DNA of 64,000 bases. Source: Acidobacteriota bacterium. GTDB lineage: Bacteria; Actinomycetota; Acidimicrobiia; Acidimicrobiales; Microtrichaceae. Made by a program: the position numbers and the translations under genes. The stretch spans positions 1 through 64,000 of the forward strand of contig QEUP01000014.1 in assembly GCA_003577145.1 (NCBI GenBank), written 5' to 3'. The notes under the pieces are model-generated. The model did no database searches. It had not been told where the DNA came from and was given only the letters and a program-made list of their open reading frames with translations. Shown in pieces: positions 54,309 through 63,813 of this stretch; the first letter of the stretch is position 1; each line of letters starts with the position of its first letter.

Positions 54309-56465
54309 TCAGCCCGCCCGGCCTGCTCGGGCCTCTTCCTGACGGGATCGACCGGCCAGGCGGATCAGGTACTCGTGCAGCTCGAACCAGACGCTGTGGT
54401 AGCTGTCGACCAGGGGTGATGCGACATAGCGGTGGTCCCCCGACACGACCAGCTCGCAAGCGGCTTTGAGCCGTCGGCGCACCTGGGGGATGGCCGGCAA
54501 GGCGTCCAACCCGCACAGCCAGGGCTCGGCCTCGTGATGGCAGGTCACCAGCTCGTCGAGCACCTCGCGGTCATAGGCCGCGTCGGCATGGTCGTTGGGT
54601 ACCTGCACCTCGCCGTCGTCGCGCAGCTGCCATGACGTCACCACCCGCTTGACCTCGCGGTCCAGCTCCACGAACTCGTCCAGCATCCGCTCGGCTGCCG
54701 CCGTTCCGATCTCTGCACGCGCGTCCGCAAAGAGATCCTCGGCCCTGGCCCGCCCGGCGTCGGTGAGTCGCAGGTTGCTCCCGCCGATGGACTCGAGCAG
54801 GCCCAGGCCGTCCTCGGCCAACCGGCTCACCTCGTCGGACCCAACCGCCACCGCGGACCGGAGCTCGTCGGCCCGGGCAACCGAGCGGACTGCCAGGAAC
54901 AGGCAGGCCAAATCGAGTGGGTCGCCCGCCGGTGGAGATCCCGCACCCGAGAGGTCCACCCGCTCGGGTGGCACCTCAACCTGGGGGACACCGGCGGGGA
55001 CATCCTCGACGGTGATCCCGAGCTCGTCGGCCCAGCACAGCATGGTCGTGGCCTCCGCCATGATCCCGCCGTCGATCACGCCGTGACCCTCGAGCACCTC
55101 GCCGGTGTCGCCGTCGACGGTGATGTGATCGCCCGCCACCAACCTCTTGTCACCCGCGAACGCCTCACCCTCGCCCACGGCCAGCCCGTCGGCACCCACC
55201 ACTGCGGGGATGCCCCAGCCTCTGGCGACGACGGCCGCATGGCTGGCCAGCCCCCCGGTGGCGGTGACCAGCCCGGCCGCTCTGGCGATGCCGTGCACGT
55301 CGGCGGGAGAGGTCTCGGCCCGCACCAGCACCACCGGCGTGCCTTCCTCGGCGTGCCGCACGGCCTCATCGGGGTCGAAGACGACCACGCCGCTGGCACT
55401 GCCCGGCGAAGCAGGCAAGCCGGTGGTGAGCACCCTCAGGCCGGGGCGGCGCAACGTCACCCGGGGGGGACGCAGGAGCTGGGGTCTGACCCGCTCGATG
55501 GCGGCGGCGGGGCTGAGCGGGAAGTCGGGATCCTGGGCCATGTCCAGAGCTATGCGCAGCGCGGCCCGGGCACTGCGCTTGCCCGCCCGGACCTGCAGGA
55601 TCCACAGCCGCCCTGACTCGATGGTGAACTCGATGTCGACGAGGTCGGCGAGATGACGTTCCAGCAGACGGGCCGTGCGCTCCAGCTCGGTGGCCACAGC
55701 GGGAAGCAGGCGGTTCAACGCCACCAACGGCTCAGGGGTGCGGGTCCCGCCGACCACATCCTCCCCTTGGGCGCACATCAACACGTCGCCGTAGAGCTCC
55801 GGCTCTCCGGTGGAGGGGTCTCGGCTGAAGCACACCCCGGTGCCCGAGCTGTGGTCCAGGTTCCCGAAGACCATCGCCTGTACGTTCACCGCCGTGCCCA
55901 TCTGCTCGGCGATCGCCTCGCGCCGGCGGTAGCTGCTCGCCCGGGGGCCCTCCCATGACCGGAACACCGCCTCGATGGCCTGCCTGAGCTGCACCGCGGG
56001 ATCCTGGGGCACCACCGCGGCCCCGACTGTCGACCGGTACATGGCATCGAGGCGTCGACGACAGTCCTCGGCGAACTGCGGGCTGCCGGTCCGGCGCGCC
56101 AGGCCTTCCTGCGTCGCCTGGTTGAGGCCCAGGTTCAGCACCGTGTCGAGCATGCCGGGCATCGACACCGGCGCACCGGAACGCACGCTGAGCAGCAGCG
56201 GTGCGCGGGGATCGCCGTACCGGCGACCGAGCCGCTCGCCCAGGAGCGCGAGCTGCTCGTCGATCAACTCGTCGAGAACGTCGGGCCAACCGGCATCGAG
56301 GACGAGGCGACAGGCATCGGTGGTGATCGTGAAGCCGGGCGGGACCGCGAGCCCCAGAGAGGTCATCTCGGCGAGGTTGGCTCCCTTGCCGCCGAGCAGC
56401 TCCCGCCGCGCCGACGCCGGCTCACCATGATCATGATCGAACGAGTAGACGAGGCGTCGCTTCAC
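54309..56465 (-). CDS. Pyruvate phosphate dikinase-like protein lacking the PEP/pyruvate barrel
   Basis: The protein has 718 residues. The ATP-grasp domain is about 1-330 (LLGGKGANLAEMTSLGLAVPPGFT, SVRSGAPVSMPGMLDTVLNLG, GVCFSRDPSTG, DIEFTIESGRLWILQVR). The phosphohistidine swivel domain is about 345-480, with His409 in GGLASHAAVVARGWGIP. Full PpdK is about 880 residues and ends in a TIM barrel binding PEP. Here residues about 495-718 are instead a helical, winged-HTH-like region (DELRSAVAVGSDEVSRL, RVASGD-like RYVASPLVDSYHSVWFELHEYLIRLAGR). It may transfer phosphate to another acceptor. M. tuberculosis PpdK is also a barrel-less form. Confidence 0.75.
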   Translation of the reverse strand: MKRRLVYSFDHDHGEPASARRELLGGKGANLAEMTSLGLAVPPGFTITTDACRLVLDAGWPDVLDELIDEQLALLGERLGRRYGDPRAPLLLSVRSGAPVSMPGMLDTVLNLGLNQATQEGLARRTGSPQFAEDCRRRLDAMYRSTVGAAVVPQDPAVQLRQAIEAVFRSWEGPRASSYRRREAIAEQMGTAVNVQAMVFGNLDHSSGTGVCFSRDPSTGEPELYGDVLMCAQGEDVVGGTRTPEPLVALNRLLPAVATELERTARLLERHLADLVDIEFTIESGRLWILQVRAGKRSARAALRIALDMAQDPDFPLSPAAAIERVRPQLLRPPRVTLRRPGLRVLTTGLPASPGSASGVVVFDPDEAVRHAEEGTPVVLVRAETSPADVHGIARAAGLVTATGGLASHAAVVARGWGIPAVVGADGLAVGEGEAFAGDKRLVAGDHITVDGDTGEVLEGHGVIDGGIMAEATTMLCWADELGITVEDVPAGVPQVEVPPERVDLSGAGSPPAGDPLDLACLFLAVRSVARADELRSAVAVGSDEVSRLAEDGLGLLESIGGSNLRLTDAGRARAEDLFADARAEIGTAAAERMLDEFVELDREVKRVVTSWQLRDDGEVQVPNDHADAAYDREVLDELVTCHHEAEPWLCGLDALPAIPQVRRRLKAACELVVSGDHRYVASPLVDSYHSVWFELHEYLIRLAGRSRQEEARAGRAG

Positions 56466-56489
56466 CAGCGCTCCCCCTGAGGTCGCCGA

Positions 56490-57170
56490 TCAGCCCTGCT
56501 CAGGAGCATGCCGGGCCAGCCCGTACAAGCCGATGGCGACCATCTCGTCGATGATGCGGGCACGGCTGGGGCGCCGGCTACCGCTGAACATCCACGGCTG
56601 GAAGACCGCCATCGACAGGACCATCCCCGCCATCGCCCTCACGGCGACCTCGATGTCCACCCCGGTGAAGTCCCGCTTCCTGGCTTCGTCGGTGCCGATG
56701 ACCTCCAGCTCGTCCAACAGGCCGCTCAGGTTGAACTCGAAGTCGTCTGCTGCCAAGGCGTCGGACTCGTGAGCGCTGGCCGCGATGAGCGCCAGCACCA
56801 GGTCGCGGTTCTCGCTGAGCAGATCGAACAGATGCTCGATGAAGTCGCCCATCAGCTTCTCGTCGCTCCAGGGGTGCTCCCGCTGGTGCTGCCACTGCGT
56901 GACGAAGTCGGTGACGAACTCGCTGAAGGGTCGGGTGATGGCGGCTTTGAACAGGTTGGCCTTCGAGCCGAAGTGGCGGAACAGCAGCGCTTCGGAGACA
57001 TCGGCGCGCTCGGTGATCTCCCGGGTGCTGGCGCCGGAGTAGCCCTTCTCGGCGAAGACCTCCCGAGCAGAGTCGATCAACAGCTCGCGCACCTCGCCGG
57101 GCCGGCGTCGCTTGGCCTTGTTCTGGCCGTCCTCCGGCGCCTGTTCCGTCTTCTCGTCGTTGTCAGCCAA
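56490..57170 (-). CDS. TetR-family transcriptional regulator
   Basis: The protein has 226 residues. The N-terminal HTH is LLIDSAREVFAEKGYSGASTREITERADVSEALLFRHFGSKANLFKAAI, followed by a helical ligand domain. The TTG at 57170 is chosen because GGAGAAG sits about six bases upstream and the Lys-rich leader (KRRRPGEVRE) is typical; it overlaps the SDR stop by eight bases. Located inside the operon, it may autoregulate it by binding the palindrome at 63755. Confidence 0.8.
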   Translation of the reverse strand: MADNDEKTEQAPEDGQNKAKRRRPGEVRELLIDSAREVFAEKGYSGASTREITERADVSEALLFRHFGSKANLFKAAITRPFSEFVTDFVTQWQHQREHPWSDEKLMGDFIEHLFDLLSENRDLVLALIAASAHESDALAADDFEFNLSGLLDELEVIGTDEARKRDFTGVDIEVAVRAMAGMVLSMAVFQPWMFSGSRRPSRARIIDEMVAIGLYGLARHAPEQG

Positions 57171-57948
57171 GGAGCTTCTCCAGTGGGAACTGGGGGCCCG
57201 CGGCGAGGCCACCGTCGACGACCAGCACCGTCCCGTTGACATGGCTCGACTCGTCCGAGGCCAGCCACAACGCTGCGTTGGCGACGTCCTCGGCGACCGC
57301 CATGCGCCCGTCGGGATGGATGCCCTCCATGAACTCCCTCATCTCCCCTTCGGGGCGTGCGCCGAACACCTTCTCGAGCAGCGGCGTGTCGGCGATGCCC
57401 GGAGCGATGGCGTTGGCCCGCACCCCTGACGCGGCGTAGTCCAGGGCGACGTTCTTGACCAGGTTCACGACCGCCGCCTTGCTGGCGCCGTAGGCAGGCT
57501 GGAACTGCGCGCCCGCCAAGCCGGCGATCGACGCGGTGGCTATCACCGAACCACCGCCATCCATCAGGTGCTCGAGAGCGGCACGGATGGTGAGGAAGAC
57601 CCCCTTGACGTTGACCGCGAACACCTCGTCCCACTCCTCCACACCTGTCATGGTGAGGGGGGCGAACAGCTCGATGCCGGCGTTGGCGTGGACCACGTCG
57701 AGCTTGCCGAACCGCTCGACGACACCGGACAGGGACGCGACCACCGAAGCCTCGTCGGTGACGTCACAGCTCGACACGAACACCTTGCCGCCGGCGGACT
57801 CGGCCATCCCGGCTGTCTCGGCAGAGCCCTCCTCATCGACGTCGAGCAACCCGACGGCTGCACCCTCGGCAGCGAAGCGCAGGGCCGTCGCCCTGCCGAT
57901 CCCCGAAGCCGCTCCGGTGATGGCACAGACCTTTCCTTCCAGACGCAT
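57163..57948 (-). CDS. Short-chain dehydrogenase/reductase
   Basis: The protein has 261 residues. TGAASGIGRATALRFAAEGA is the cofactor motif, LDVVHANAGI replaces the usual NNAG, ATASIAGLAG supplies the Ser and YGASKAAV the Tyr-x3-Lys. LDVDEEG after strand 2 suggests NAD(H). The ATG at 57948 is behind GGAGG. It would oxidise a hydroxyl group, for example a 3-hydroxyacyl-CoA. It is 11 bases from the next SDR gene. Confidence 0.85.
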   Translation of the reverse strand: MRLEGKVCAITGAASGIGRATALRFAAEGAAVGLLDVDEEGSAETAGMAESAGGKVFVSSCDVTDEASVVASLSGVVERFGKLDVVHANAGIELFAPLTMTGVEEWDEVFAVNVKGVFLTIRAALEHLMDGGGSVIATASIAGLAGAQFQPAYGASKAAVVNLVKNVALDYAASGVRANAIAPGIADTPLLEKVFGARPEGEMREFMEGIHPDGRMAVAEDVANAALWLASDESSHVNGTVLVVDGGLAAGPQFPLEKLLG

Positions 57949-57959
57949 CGGTCCTCCGT

Positions 57960-58730
57960 TCACAGACCCGAGGTGTAACCACCGTCGACGGGGTAGACCT
58001 GACCGGTGATCCACGAGGCGGCATCGCTGCACAACAGGACCGCCAGCGGAGCAGGGTCCTCGACCGTGCCCATCCGCCCCAGCGGGTAGGCACGCACGAC
58101 CTTCTTCTCGGCGTCGGGGTTGGCGTCGAGGAACCCGGCCACGGCGCCGTGGCGAATGGCACCGAGCGCGATGCAGTTGACCGTCACCCCGAAGCGGCCC
58201 ACCTCGACCGCCAGACCGCGGCTGAAGCCCATGGCTCCCGCCTTGGCGGCACCGTAGATCACCTGGCCGGCCTCACCGCGCCTGCCCGCGTCCGACACCA
58301 CCGTCAGCACCCGTCCCCAACCCCGGCTGGTCATGGTCGGCAGATAGGTGTGGGTCACCCGGAGCACGGCATCGAAGTTGAGCGTCGTCCACGGCGCCCA
58401 GTCCTGCGGTGAGGTCTCGACGAAGGGGACGAGCGACGGCACACCCGGCGGCACACCGGCGTTGTTCACCAGGATGTCCACCGGCCCGGTGGTCTCGCTC
58501 ATCCCGGCTATCGAAGACGCCTCGGTGACGTCGGCGCAGACGCTGCGGGCATCGATGCCGGCGCCCTTCAGCTCCTCGGCCGCCACGCCGGCGCGCTCCT
58601 CGTCGATGTCGTTGAGCCAGACCTGCGCGCCGCCGAGACCCAGGCCCCTGGCGATCGCCAGCCCGACACCCTGGCCGGACCCGGTGACCAGCGCCGTCCT
58701 GCCGGCCAGGTCGATCCCCGGCCCGCTCAT
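57960..58730 (-). CDS. Short-chain dehydrogenase/reductase, FabG-like
   Basis: The protein has 256 residues. ALVTGSGQGVGLAIARGLGLGGAQVWLNDIDEE is the cofactor domain with acidic NAD-type residues, followed by VDILVNNAGVPPGV, VVSDAGRRGEAGQVIYGAAKAGAMGF (Ser, Tyr-x3-Lys) and ITGQVYPVDGGYTSGL. The start overlaps the stop of the enoyl-CoA hydratase by four bases. It acts next to that hydratase on 3-hydroxyacyl intermediates. Confidence 0.85.
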   Translation of the reverse strand: MSGPGIDLAGRTALVTGSGQGVGLAIARGLGLGGAQVWLNDIDEERAGVAAEELKGAGIDARSVCADVTEASSIAGMSETTGPVDILVNNAGVPPGVPSLVPFVETSPQDWAPWTTLNFDAVLRVTHTYLPTMTSRGWGRVLTVVSDAGRRGEAGQVIYGAAKAGAMGFSRGLAVEVGRFGVTVNCIALGAIRHGAVAGFLDANPDAEKKVVRAYPLGRMGTVEDPAPLAVLLCSDAASWITGQVYPVDGGYTSGL

Positions 58731-59542
58731 GTCCTGGCCTCCAACCCCGGGCGGAAGTCGGGCTTGCGCTTCTCGAGGAAGGCAGCCGCGCCCTCCACCA
58801 TGTCTCCCTGACGTAGGAACCAGCGGGACAGCTCCATGCCGTGCAGCACCGCGGGCCAGGCCTGGTCGAAGGCGTACGACAGCGAGAGCTTGGCGATACG
58901 CAGGCTCTGCGGGCTCAGCTCGAGCAGCTCGTCGCACCACCTCTTCACCTCGTCGTCGAGGTCCTCGTCGGGCACCACCACGTTGGCCAGGCCCATCTCC
59001 ACCGCATCGCGGCCCGAGTACTGCCGGCAGAGGAACATGATCTCCTTGGCGCGCTTGAGGCCGCACACCAGCGGCAGCAGTTGGGTGCCGCCGATGACGG
59101 GAACGCTGCCCACTCGGGGGCCGGCTTGGCCGAACCGGGCCGACTCCCCGGCAAGTGTGAGGTCACACAGCAGGTTCAACTCGTTGCCCATCCCGATGCA
59201 GTACCCGCGCACCTTGGCGATCACCGGCTTGGTGCAGTTCCGGAAGGCTGACACCCATCTCAGCCCCAGCTCGGGCGGCGGTAGCTCCAAGGTGGACTCC
59301 CCGTCGGGCCCGGGTACCTGCTGCAGGTCCCCGCCGGCACAGAAGGCGGTCTCGCCGGCGCCGGTGACGACGACAACCCCGACCGAGTCGTCGAGGTTGG
59401 CCCGCTCGAGGGCCTCGCACATCTCGGTGATGCCGGCCAGGCGCAAGGCGTTGCGACGCTCGGGTCGGTTGATGGTGATCGTCGCCACTCCCGCAGTGAC
59501 GTCGAACAGCAGGTCCTCGAACGTCGAGTCATCGGCGGGCAT
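58727..59542 (-). CDS. Enoyl-CoA hydratase/isomerase
   Basis: The protein has 271 residues. TINRPERRNALRLAGITEMCEAL, VVVTGAGETAFCAGGDLQQV (oxyanion) and IAKVRGYCIGMGNELNLLCDLTLAGESARFGQAGPRVGS (second oxyanion and active-site loop) form the crotonase core. Features such as SGRDAVEMGLANVVVPDEDLD also resemble MenB-like members, so ring-cleaving chemistry is possible. It starts two bases after the companion hydratase gene. Confidence 0.85.
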   Translation of the reverse strand: MPADDSTFEDLLFDVTAGVATITINRPERRNALRLAGITEMCEALERANLDDSVGVVVVTGAGETAFCAGGDLQQVPGPDGESTLELPPPELGLRWVSAFRNCTKPVIAKVRGYCIGMGNELNLLCDLTLAGESARFGQAGPRVGSVPVIGGTQLLPLVCGLKRAKEIMFLCRQYSGRDAVEMGLANVVVPDEDLDDEVKRWCDELLELSPQSLRIAKLSLSYAFDQAWPAVLHGMELSRWFLRQGDMVEGAAAFLEKRKPDFRPGLEART

Positions 59543-59544
59543 GC

Positions 59545-60324
59545 TCAGCTCCCCTGCCACTGCGGTGCACGCTTGTCCAGGAAGGCCTGCAGGCCCTCTC
59601 GGCGGTCGTCGGTGGAGAACAGCAGCCCCACGGCGACGGCCTCCATCCGCAGGCCCGCCTCCAGGCCGGCCTCGAGCCCGTTCCACATGGCGTCTTTGAT
59701 CAGGCGGATGGCCACCGGCGAGCAGCGGGCGATCCGCTCGGCGAGCCCCATGGCAGCGCCCAGCCAGTCGTGGTCGACCACGTTGACCAGACCCATGGAG
59801 CGGGCGCACTCGCTGTCGATGATGTTCCCGGTGAACATGAGCTCGGCGGCCCGCGACGCCCCCACGATGCGCGGCAGCCGTTGGGTGCCGCCGGCGGCGG
59901 GCATCATGCCGACCTTGGCCTCGGGCAACCCGAGCTTGGCGCTGGGCGAGGCGACCCTCAGGTCGCAAGACAGGGCCAGCTCCAGGCCACCACCGAGCGC
60001 GAACCCCGAGATCGCCGCGATGGTGGGGTGGGGCAGCGCGGCTATGGCGTTGAAGGTCTCGACCGTCTCGCTGAGCTTGACCCACATCTCGCTGGGCGCC
60101 AGGTCGGCCAACCGGGGGGCCTGGTCCTTGAGGTCGGCACCGGCACAGAAGATGTCGTCGGAGCCGGCGATCACCACCGCCCGCAGGTCGGCGCGCCCGG
60201 CGAGGTCCGAGCACAGCTGACGCAGCTCACCGAGCATCTCCTCGGTGATGGCGTTCATGGCGTCGGGCCGGTGAAGCGTGACCACCGCCGTCGTGTCCTC
60301 TTCCCGGTACTCCAGAGTCTGCAC
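59545..60324 (-). CDS. Enoyl-CoA hydratase/isomerase
   Basis: The protein has 259 residues. VTLHRPDAMNAITEEML, DIFCAGADLKDQAP and AISGFALGGGLELALSCDLRVASPSAKLGLPEAKVGMMPAAGGTQRLPRIVG are full crotonase motifs, with both expected catalytic Glu positions (GGLELAL and LGLPEAKVG). It is therefore a good candidate for a true enoyl-CoA hydratase. It overlaps nothing but is 12 bases from the aldehyde dehydrogenase gene. Confidence 0.9.
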   Translation of the reverse strand: MQTLEYREEDTTAVVTLHRPDAMNAITEEMLGELRQLCSDLAGRADLRAVVIAGSDDIFCAGADLKDQAPRLADLAPSEMWVKLSETVETFNAIAALPHPTIAAISGFALGGGLELALSCDLRVASPSAKLGLPEAKVGMMPAAGGTQRLPRIVGASRAAELMFTGNIIDSECARSMGLVNVVDHDWLGAAMGLAERIARCSPVAIRLIKDAMWNGLEAGLEAGLRMEAVAVGLLFSTDDRREGLQAFLDKRAPQWQGS

Positions 60325-60336
60325 TGATTCCTCGCT

Positions 60337-61776
60337 CTACATGGTTCGGTTGGTGATCGTGCGCGAGCGGGTGAACTCCAGCAGCCCTTCCGGGCCCAGC
60401 TCGCGACCGAGGCCCGACTGCTTCCAGCCGCCGAAGGGCGCCTGGACGTCCACCGCGAACATCCCGTGGTTGTTGATGAACACCGTGCCGGCATCCAGGC
60501 GATCGGCCAGCGCCGCCGCCAACTCCTCGTCGGAACTCCAGACAGAGGCGCACAGCCCGAAGTCCGTGTCGTTGGCTCGGGCCACGGCTTCGTCGAGATC
60601 GCGGTAGGTCAGCACCGGCAGAGCCGGGCCGAACTGCTCCTCGCGCACCAGCGCGCAGTCGGGTGGCGCACCCTCCACGATGGCCGGCCTGAGCACGAAA
60701 CCACCGCCTCTTTCGTCCTCGGGCCTGACCCGGCCGCAACGATGGACCTTGGCACCGGCAGCTTCGGCCTCCTCGAGCAGGCCGACCAGGCGGTCCCGGC
60801 CGGCAGCGGTGTGCAGCGGACCCATGGTCGTGTCCTCGCACAGGCCGTCGCCGACGACGCTGCGGTCGCTTTCGACGACCAGGGCCTCCACCACATCGGC
60901 CAGCCGGTCCTCGGGTACGTACAGCCGCTTGATCGCCATGCAAACCTGGCCGGCGGTGAGGAAGGCGGCCGCAGCCAGCGCGCCGGCCAGGTTCTCGTCG
61001 ACAGCGACGTCGGGTGCGAGGATCGCGGGGTCGTTGCCGCCCAGCTCGAGCACCACCGGGTTGAGGTGCTCGGCGCCGCCGGCGAGCACCGATCGCCCGG
61101 TAGCGACTCCACCGGTGAACGAGATCATGTCGATCCCCGGGTGGGCGACGAGGGCCCGGCCCAACCCTGCGTCGGGGCCGTTGACGGTGTTGATCACGCC
61201 CGGCGGGAGGACCGATCCCATGGCGGCCACGACCTCGAGCAGGGCCAGCGGGCAGGTGGGCGGGGGTTTCAGGACCAGTGTGTTGCCGGCGATCAACGCC
61301 GGGACGACCTTGTTGGCCATCAACGAGACCGGCCAGTTGAACGGCAGCACCGCGGCCACCACCCCCCGGGGGCGCGCCTGCACCACCGAGGAGCCCATCT
61401 CGTCGTGGATGCGGCGCGGGTTCAGTGCTGCGGGGGCGAGCTCGCTGTAGGTCTCGGCCAGGAAGGCCGGCAAACCCACGTCGAAGATGGACTCCTGCAG
61501 CACCTTGCCCTGCTCACGGGTCAACAGCTCGGCGAGGTCCTGCTCGGCCACCGCCGCCTCGGCCGCCAACGTTGCTCGGCGCACCACCTCGATGCGTTCG
61601 GGCAAGGCGGTCGCCGCCCAACCCGCCCCGGCCAGCCGGGCCGACGCCACCGCGTCGTCGAGCTGGTCCGGCGAGCAGGAGGGTGCCGCATCGACGGTCT
61701 CGTCGGGCCGCACCGGGTTGCGAACCGCGTAGGTACCGGCGTCGCCGCTGACCAGTGCGCCGTCGATCAACAGCAT
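60337..61776 (-). CDS. Aldehyde dehydrogenase
   Basis: The protein has 479 residues. RGVVAAVLPFNWPVSLMANKVVPALIAGNTLVLKPPP, VVLELGGNDPAIL (Glu) and LTAGQVCMAIKRLYVPEDR (nucleophilic Cys) are the core motifs; PFGGWKQSGLGRELGPEG ends the family. It converts an aldehyde to an acid, ready for the CoA ligase of the same operon. Its first base overlaps the last base of the SCP2 gene. Confidence 0.9.
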   Translation of the reverse strand: MLLIDGALVSGDAGTYAVRNPVRPDETVDAAPSCSPDQLDDAVASARLAGAGWAATALPERIEVVRRATLAAEAAVAEQDLAELLTREQGKVLQESIFDVGLPAFLAETYSELAPAALNPRRIHDEMGSSVVQARPRGVVAAVLPFNWPVSLMANKVVPALIAGNTLVLKPPPTCPLALLEVVAAMGSVLPPGVINTVNGPDAGLGRALVAHPGIDMISFTGGVATGRSVLAGGAEHLNPVVLELGGNDPAILAPDVAVDENLAGALAAAAFLTAGQVCMAIKRLYVPEDRLADVVEALVVESDRSVVGDGLCEDTTMGPLHTAAGRDRLVGLLEEAEAAGAKVHRCGRVRPEDERGGGFVLRPAIVEGAPPDCALVREEQFGPALPVLTYRDLDEAVARANDTDFGLCASVWSSDEELAAALADRLDAGTVFINNHGMFAVDVQAPFGGWKQSGLGRELGPEGLLEFTRSRTITNRTM

Positions 61777-62192
61777 CAGGATGCTCCCAGGAGGTCGGAG
61801 CGCCCCATCTCCTCCAACCGGGCCCGGTAGAGGCCGAAGGCGGGCTTCATCACCGGGATCATGCGCATCAGGCGAGCCACCCCGCCGCGTGCTTTGATCT
61901 GGCCCCTGGCCATGGCTGCGGCGACGTTGAGGTCGCCCAGCCAGAAGCGGTTGCCGATGTCAGCCTTCATCTCCATCCAGGCGTCGTAGCGCTCGGGCTC
62001 CTCGCCACGGCGGACGACCGGCGGGCTCAGCGTGGTGTCGAGGGTCAGGTCGGCCAGGGGCTCGGTGTAGCGCACGTGCATGACCATGTTGAGGTTGGCC
62101 ATCTTGGTGCCCAGGTCCGGGTGGGCGAGCAGCTCCTCGAAGAACACACCCAGCGTGTCGTAGACGTCGTCGGAGTCCTTGAACAGTCCCAT
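61776..62192 (-). CDS. SCP2-like sterol/lipid-binding domain protein
   Basis: The protein has 138 residues. MVMHVRYTEPLADLTLD, then ADIGNRFWLGDLNVAAAMARGQIKARGGVARLMRMIPVMKPAF, has the strand-helix order and the terminal helix around a GDLNV/AAA stretch seen in SCP2-type lipid carriers. It presents a hydrophobic cavity to a fatty acyl or steroid ligand. It lies 20 bases after the CoA ligase and would chaperone its substrate. Confidence 0.65.
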   Translation of the reverse strand: MGLFKDSDDVYDTLGVFFEELLAHPDLGTKMANLNMVMHVRYTEPLADLTLDTTLSPPVVRRGEEPERYDAWMEMKADIGNRFWLGDLNVAAAMARGQIKARGGVARLMRMIPVMKPAFGLYRARLEEMGRSDLLGAS

Positions 62193-62212
62193 GTGTGTGC
62201 CTTCCTCGCCTC

Positions 62213-63730
62213 TCAGCCAACCCGGCGGTCGTGAGCTTCCCAGTAGGGCTCCCGCACCAGCCTCCTCAACGGCTTGCCGTTGGGGTTCTTCGGCAGCTCG
62301 TCGGTCACGAAGTCATAGGAACGGGGGATCTTGTAGCCCGACAACCGGGAGCGGCACCACTCGTCGAGCTCCTCGGTGGTCGTTGCCTCGCCCTCGAGCA
62401 GTCGCACGACCGCCTTGACCGACTCGCCCCACTTCTCGTCGGGGACGGCGATCACGACGGCCTCGGCAACCTGGGGGTGGGCCATCACGACATCCTCGAC
62501 CTCGCGGGGGTAGACGTTGAAGCCGCCCGACACGATCATGTCGGCCTTGCGGTCGACGATGAACAGGTAGCCGTCCTCGTCGAGGTAGCCCATGTCGGAG
62601 GTGTGGAACCACCCGTCGTCGGTCAACACCTCCGCTGTCTCCTCCTCGCGGTTCCAGTAGCCGGCCATCACATGGGGGCCGCGCTGCACGACCTCACCCA
62701 CCTCACCGGCCGGGAGGACGTTCGCCTCGTCATCGACGATCTCGAGCTCGACCCCGAAGCTGGTGCGTCCGGCCGAGGCGAGCCGGGGGCTGCCCGGCAG
62801 GTGCTCGTGCTTGTGCAGGAAGGTGTCACCGCCCAGCGCTTCGGTCATCCCGTAGGTCTGCTGGAACACCGGCCCGAACACCTCCAAGGCCTGCTCGAGC
62901 TTGCCCGGCGCCATCGGTGACCCGCCGTAGAGGATGGTGCGGATGCTCGAGGTGTCGACCGGGTGCTGGCCGAGGATCTCCAGGAGCGCGTAGATCATGG
63001 TCGGGACGAGCAGCAGCGTGGTCACCCCATGGGCCGGTATCGCATCGAGCATCCCGATGGGATCGAAGCCGGCATAGACGACCTGCTTTCCCCCCCGGTA
63101 CAGGAAGGGGTAGGCGAAGCCCCCGCTGGCGTGGGACATGGGCCCGACGTGCAACAAGACGTCGTCGGACCGGACACCGATGTCGATGAGGGCGCCGGTG
63201 GTCATGGCCAGCCAGTTGCCGTGGGTCTGCATGACGCCCTTGGGCCGGCCGGTGGTGCCCGACGAGTACATCAGCGCCGCCAGCTCGGCCGGGCCGCGGG
63301 GAGGCATGGCCTGCGTGCCCGCACCTGCGAGCATCGCCTCGTAGCTGTCACCGGTGCGGATCACCCGCTCGACCGGGCCCATGTCGGCCCCTTCGACCAG
63401 CGGGGCGAACTCGTCCGAGACCACCAGCACCGATGCCCCGGCGTCGGCGAGCTGGTAGGCGATCTCGGGCGGCGTGTTGCGGGGGTTCAGGTAGGTGCGA
63501 ACGATGCCGGCCTTCAACAGCCCGAAGGTGACGTCGAACCACTCCAGCCGGTTGCCGAGCAGCACCGCCACCCGATCGCCGGGGCTGACGCCGGACTCGA
63601 GCAGGGCGTTGCCGAGGCGCGTGGAGCGCTCGTCGAGCTCCCGAAACGAGATGAACCGGTCACCCTGGACGACCGCTGTTTCGTCCCCGTACCAGCGAGC
63701 AGCCCGGGAGACCAACTCGGCAAGATCCAT
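62213..63730 (-). CDS. AMP-dependent acyl-CoA ligase, first gene of the catabolic operon
   Basis: The protein has 505 residues. [28 protein letters not shown] is the A3 motif, [14 protein letters not shown]5, [45 protein letters not shown] the hinge and A8, and [19 protein letters not shown] the catalytic Lys. The length and motifs match FadD-type ligases. AGGAGG lies five bases before the ATG. It begins the run of twelve same-strand genes with short or overlapping spacing. Confidence 0.9.
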   Translation of the reverse strand: MDLAELVSRAARWYGDETAVVQGDRFISFRELDERSTRLGNALLESGVSPGDRVAVLLGNRLEWFDVTFGLLKAGIVRTYLNPRNTPPEIAYQLADAGASVLVVSDEFAPLVEGADMGPVERVIRTGDSYEAMLAGAGTQAMPPRGPAELAALMYSSGTTGRPKGVMQTHGNWLAMTTGALIDIGVRSDDVLLHVGPMSHASGGFAYPFLYRGGKQVVYAGFDPIGMLDAIPAHGVTTLLLVPTMIYALLEILGQHPVDTSSIRTILYGGSPMAPGKLEQALEVFGPVFQQTYGMTEALGGDTFLHKHEHLPGSPRLASAGRTSFGVELEIVDDEANVLPAGEVGEVVQRGPHVMAGYWNREEETAEVLTDDGWFHTSDMGYLDEDGYLFIVDRKADMIVSGGFNVYPREVEDVVMAHPQVAEAVVIAVPDEKWGESVKAVVRLLEGEATTTEELDEWCRSRLSGYKIPRSYDFVTDELPKNPNGKPLRRLVREPYWEAHDRRVG

Positions 63731-63744
63731 CGGAACCTCCTGGC

Positions 63745-63774
63745 ATACTAGCGAGTAAGTGCTTACACCTTCAA
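63745..63774 (-). promoter_or_regulatory. Operon promoter with TetR-type operator
   Basis: On the minus strand TTGAAG (63769-63774) and TAGTAT (63745-63750) are 18 bases apart. GTAAG-TG-CTTAC (63755-63766) lies in the spacer, a short perfect-arm palindrome suited to a TetR dimer. The TetR gene at 56490 in this operon is the obvious candidate. Confidence 0.6.
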
Positions 63775-63813
63775 ACAGGGTCTCGTCAAGGCTCGGTCGC
63801 CGGTGCGCACCTG

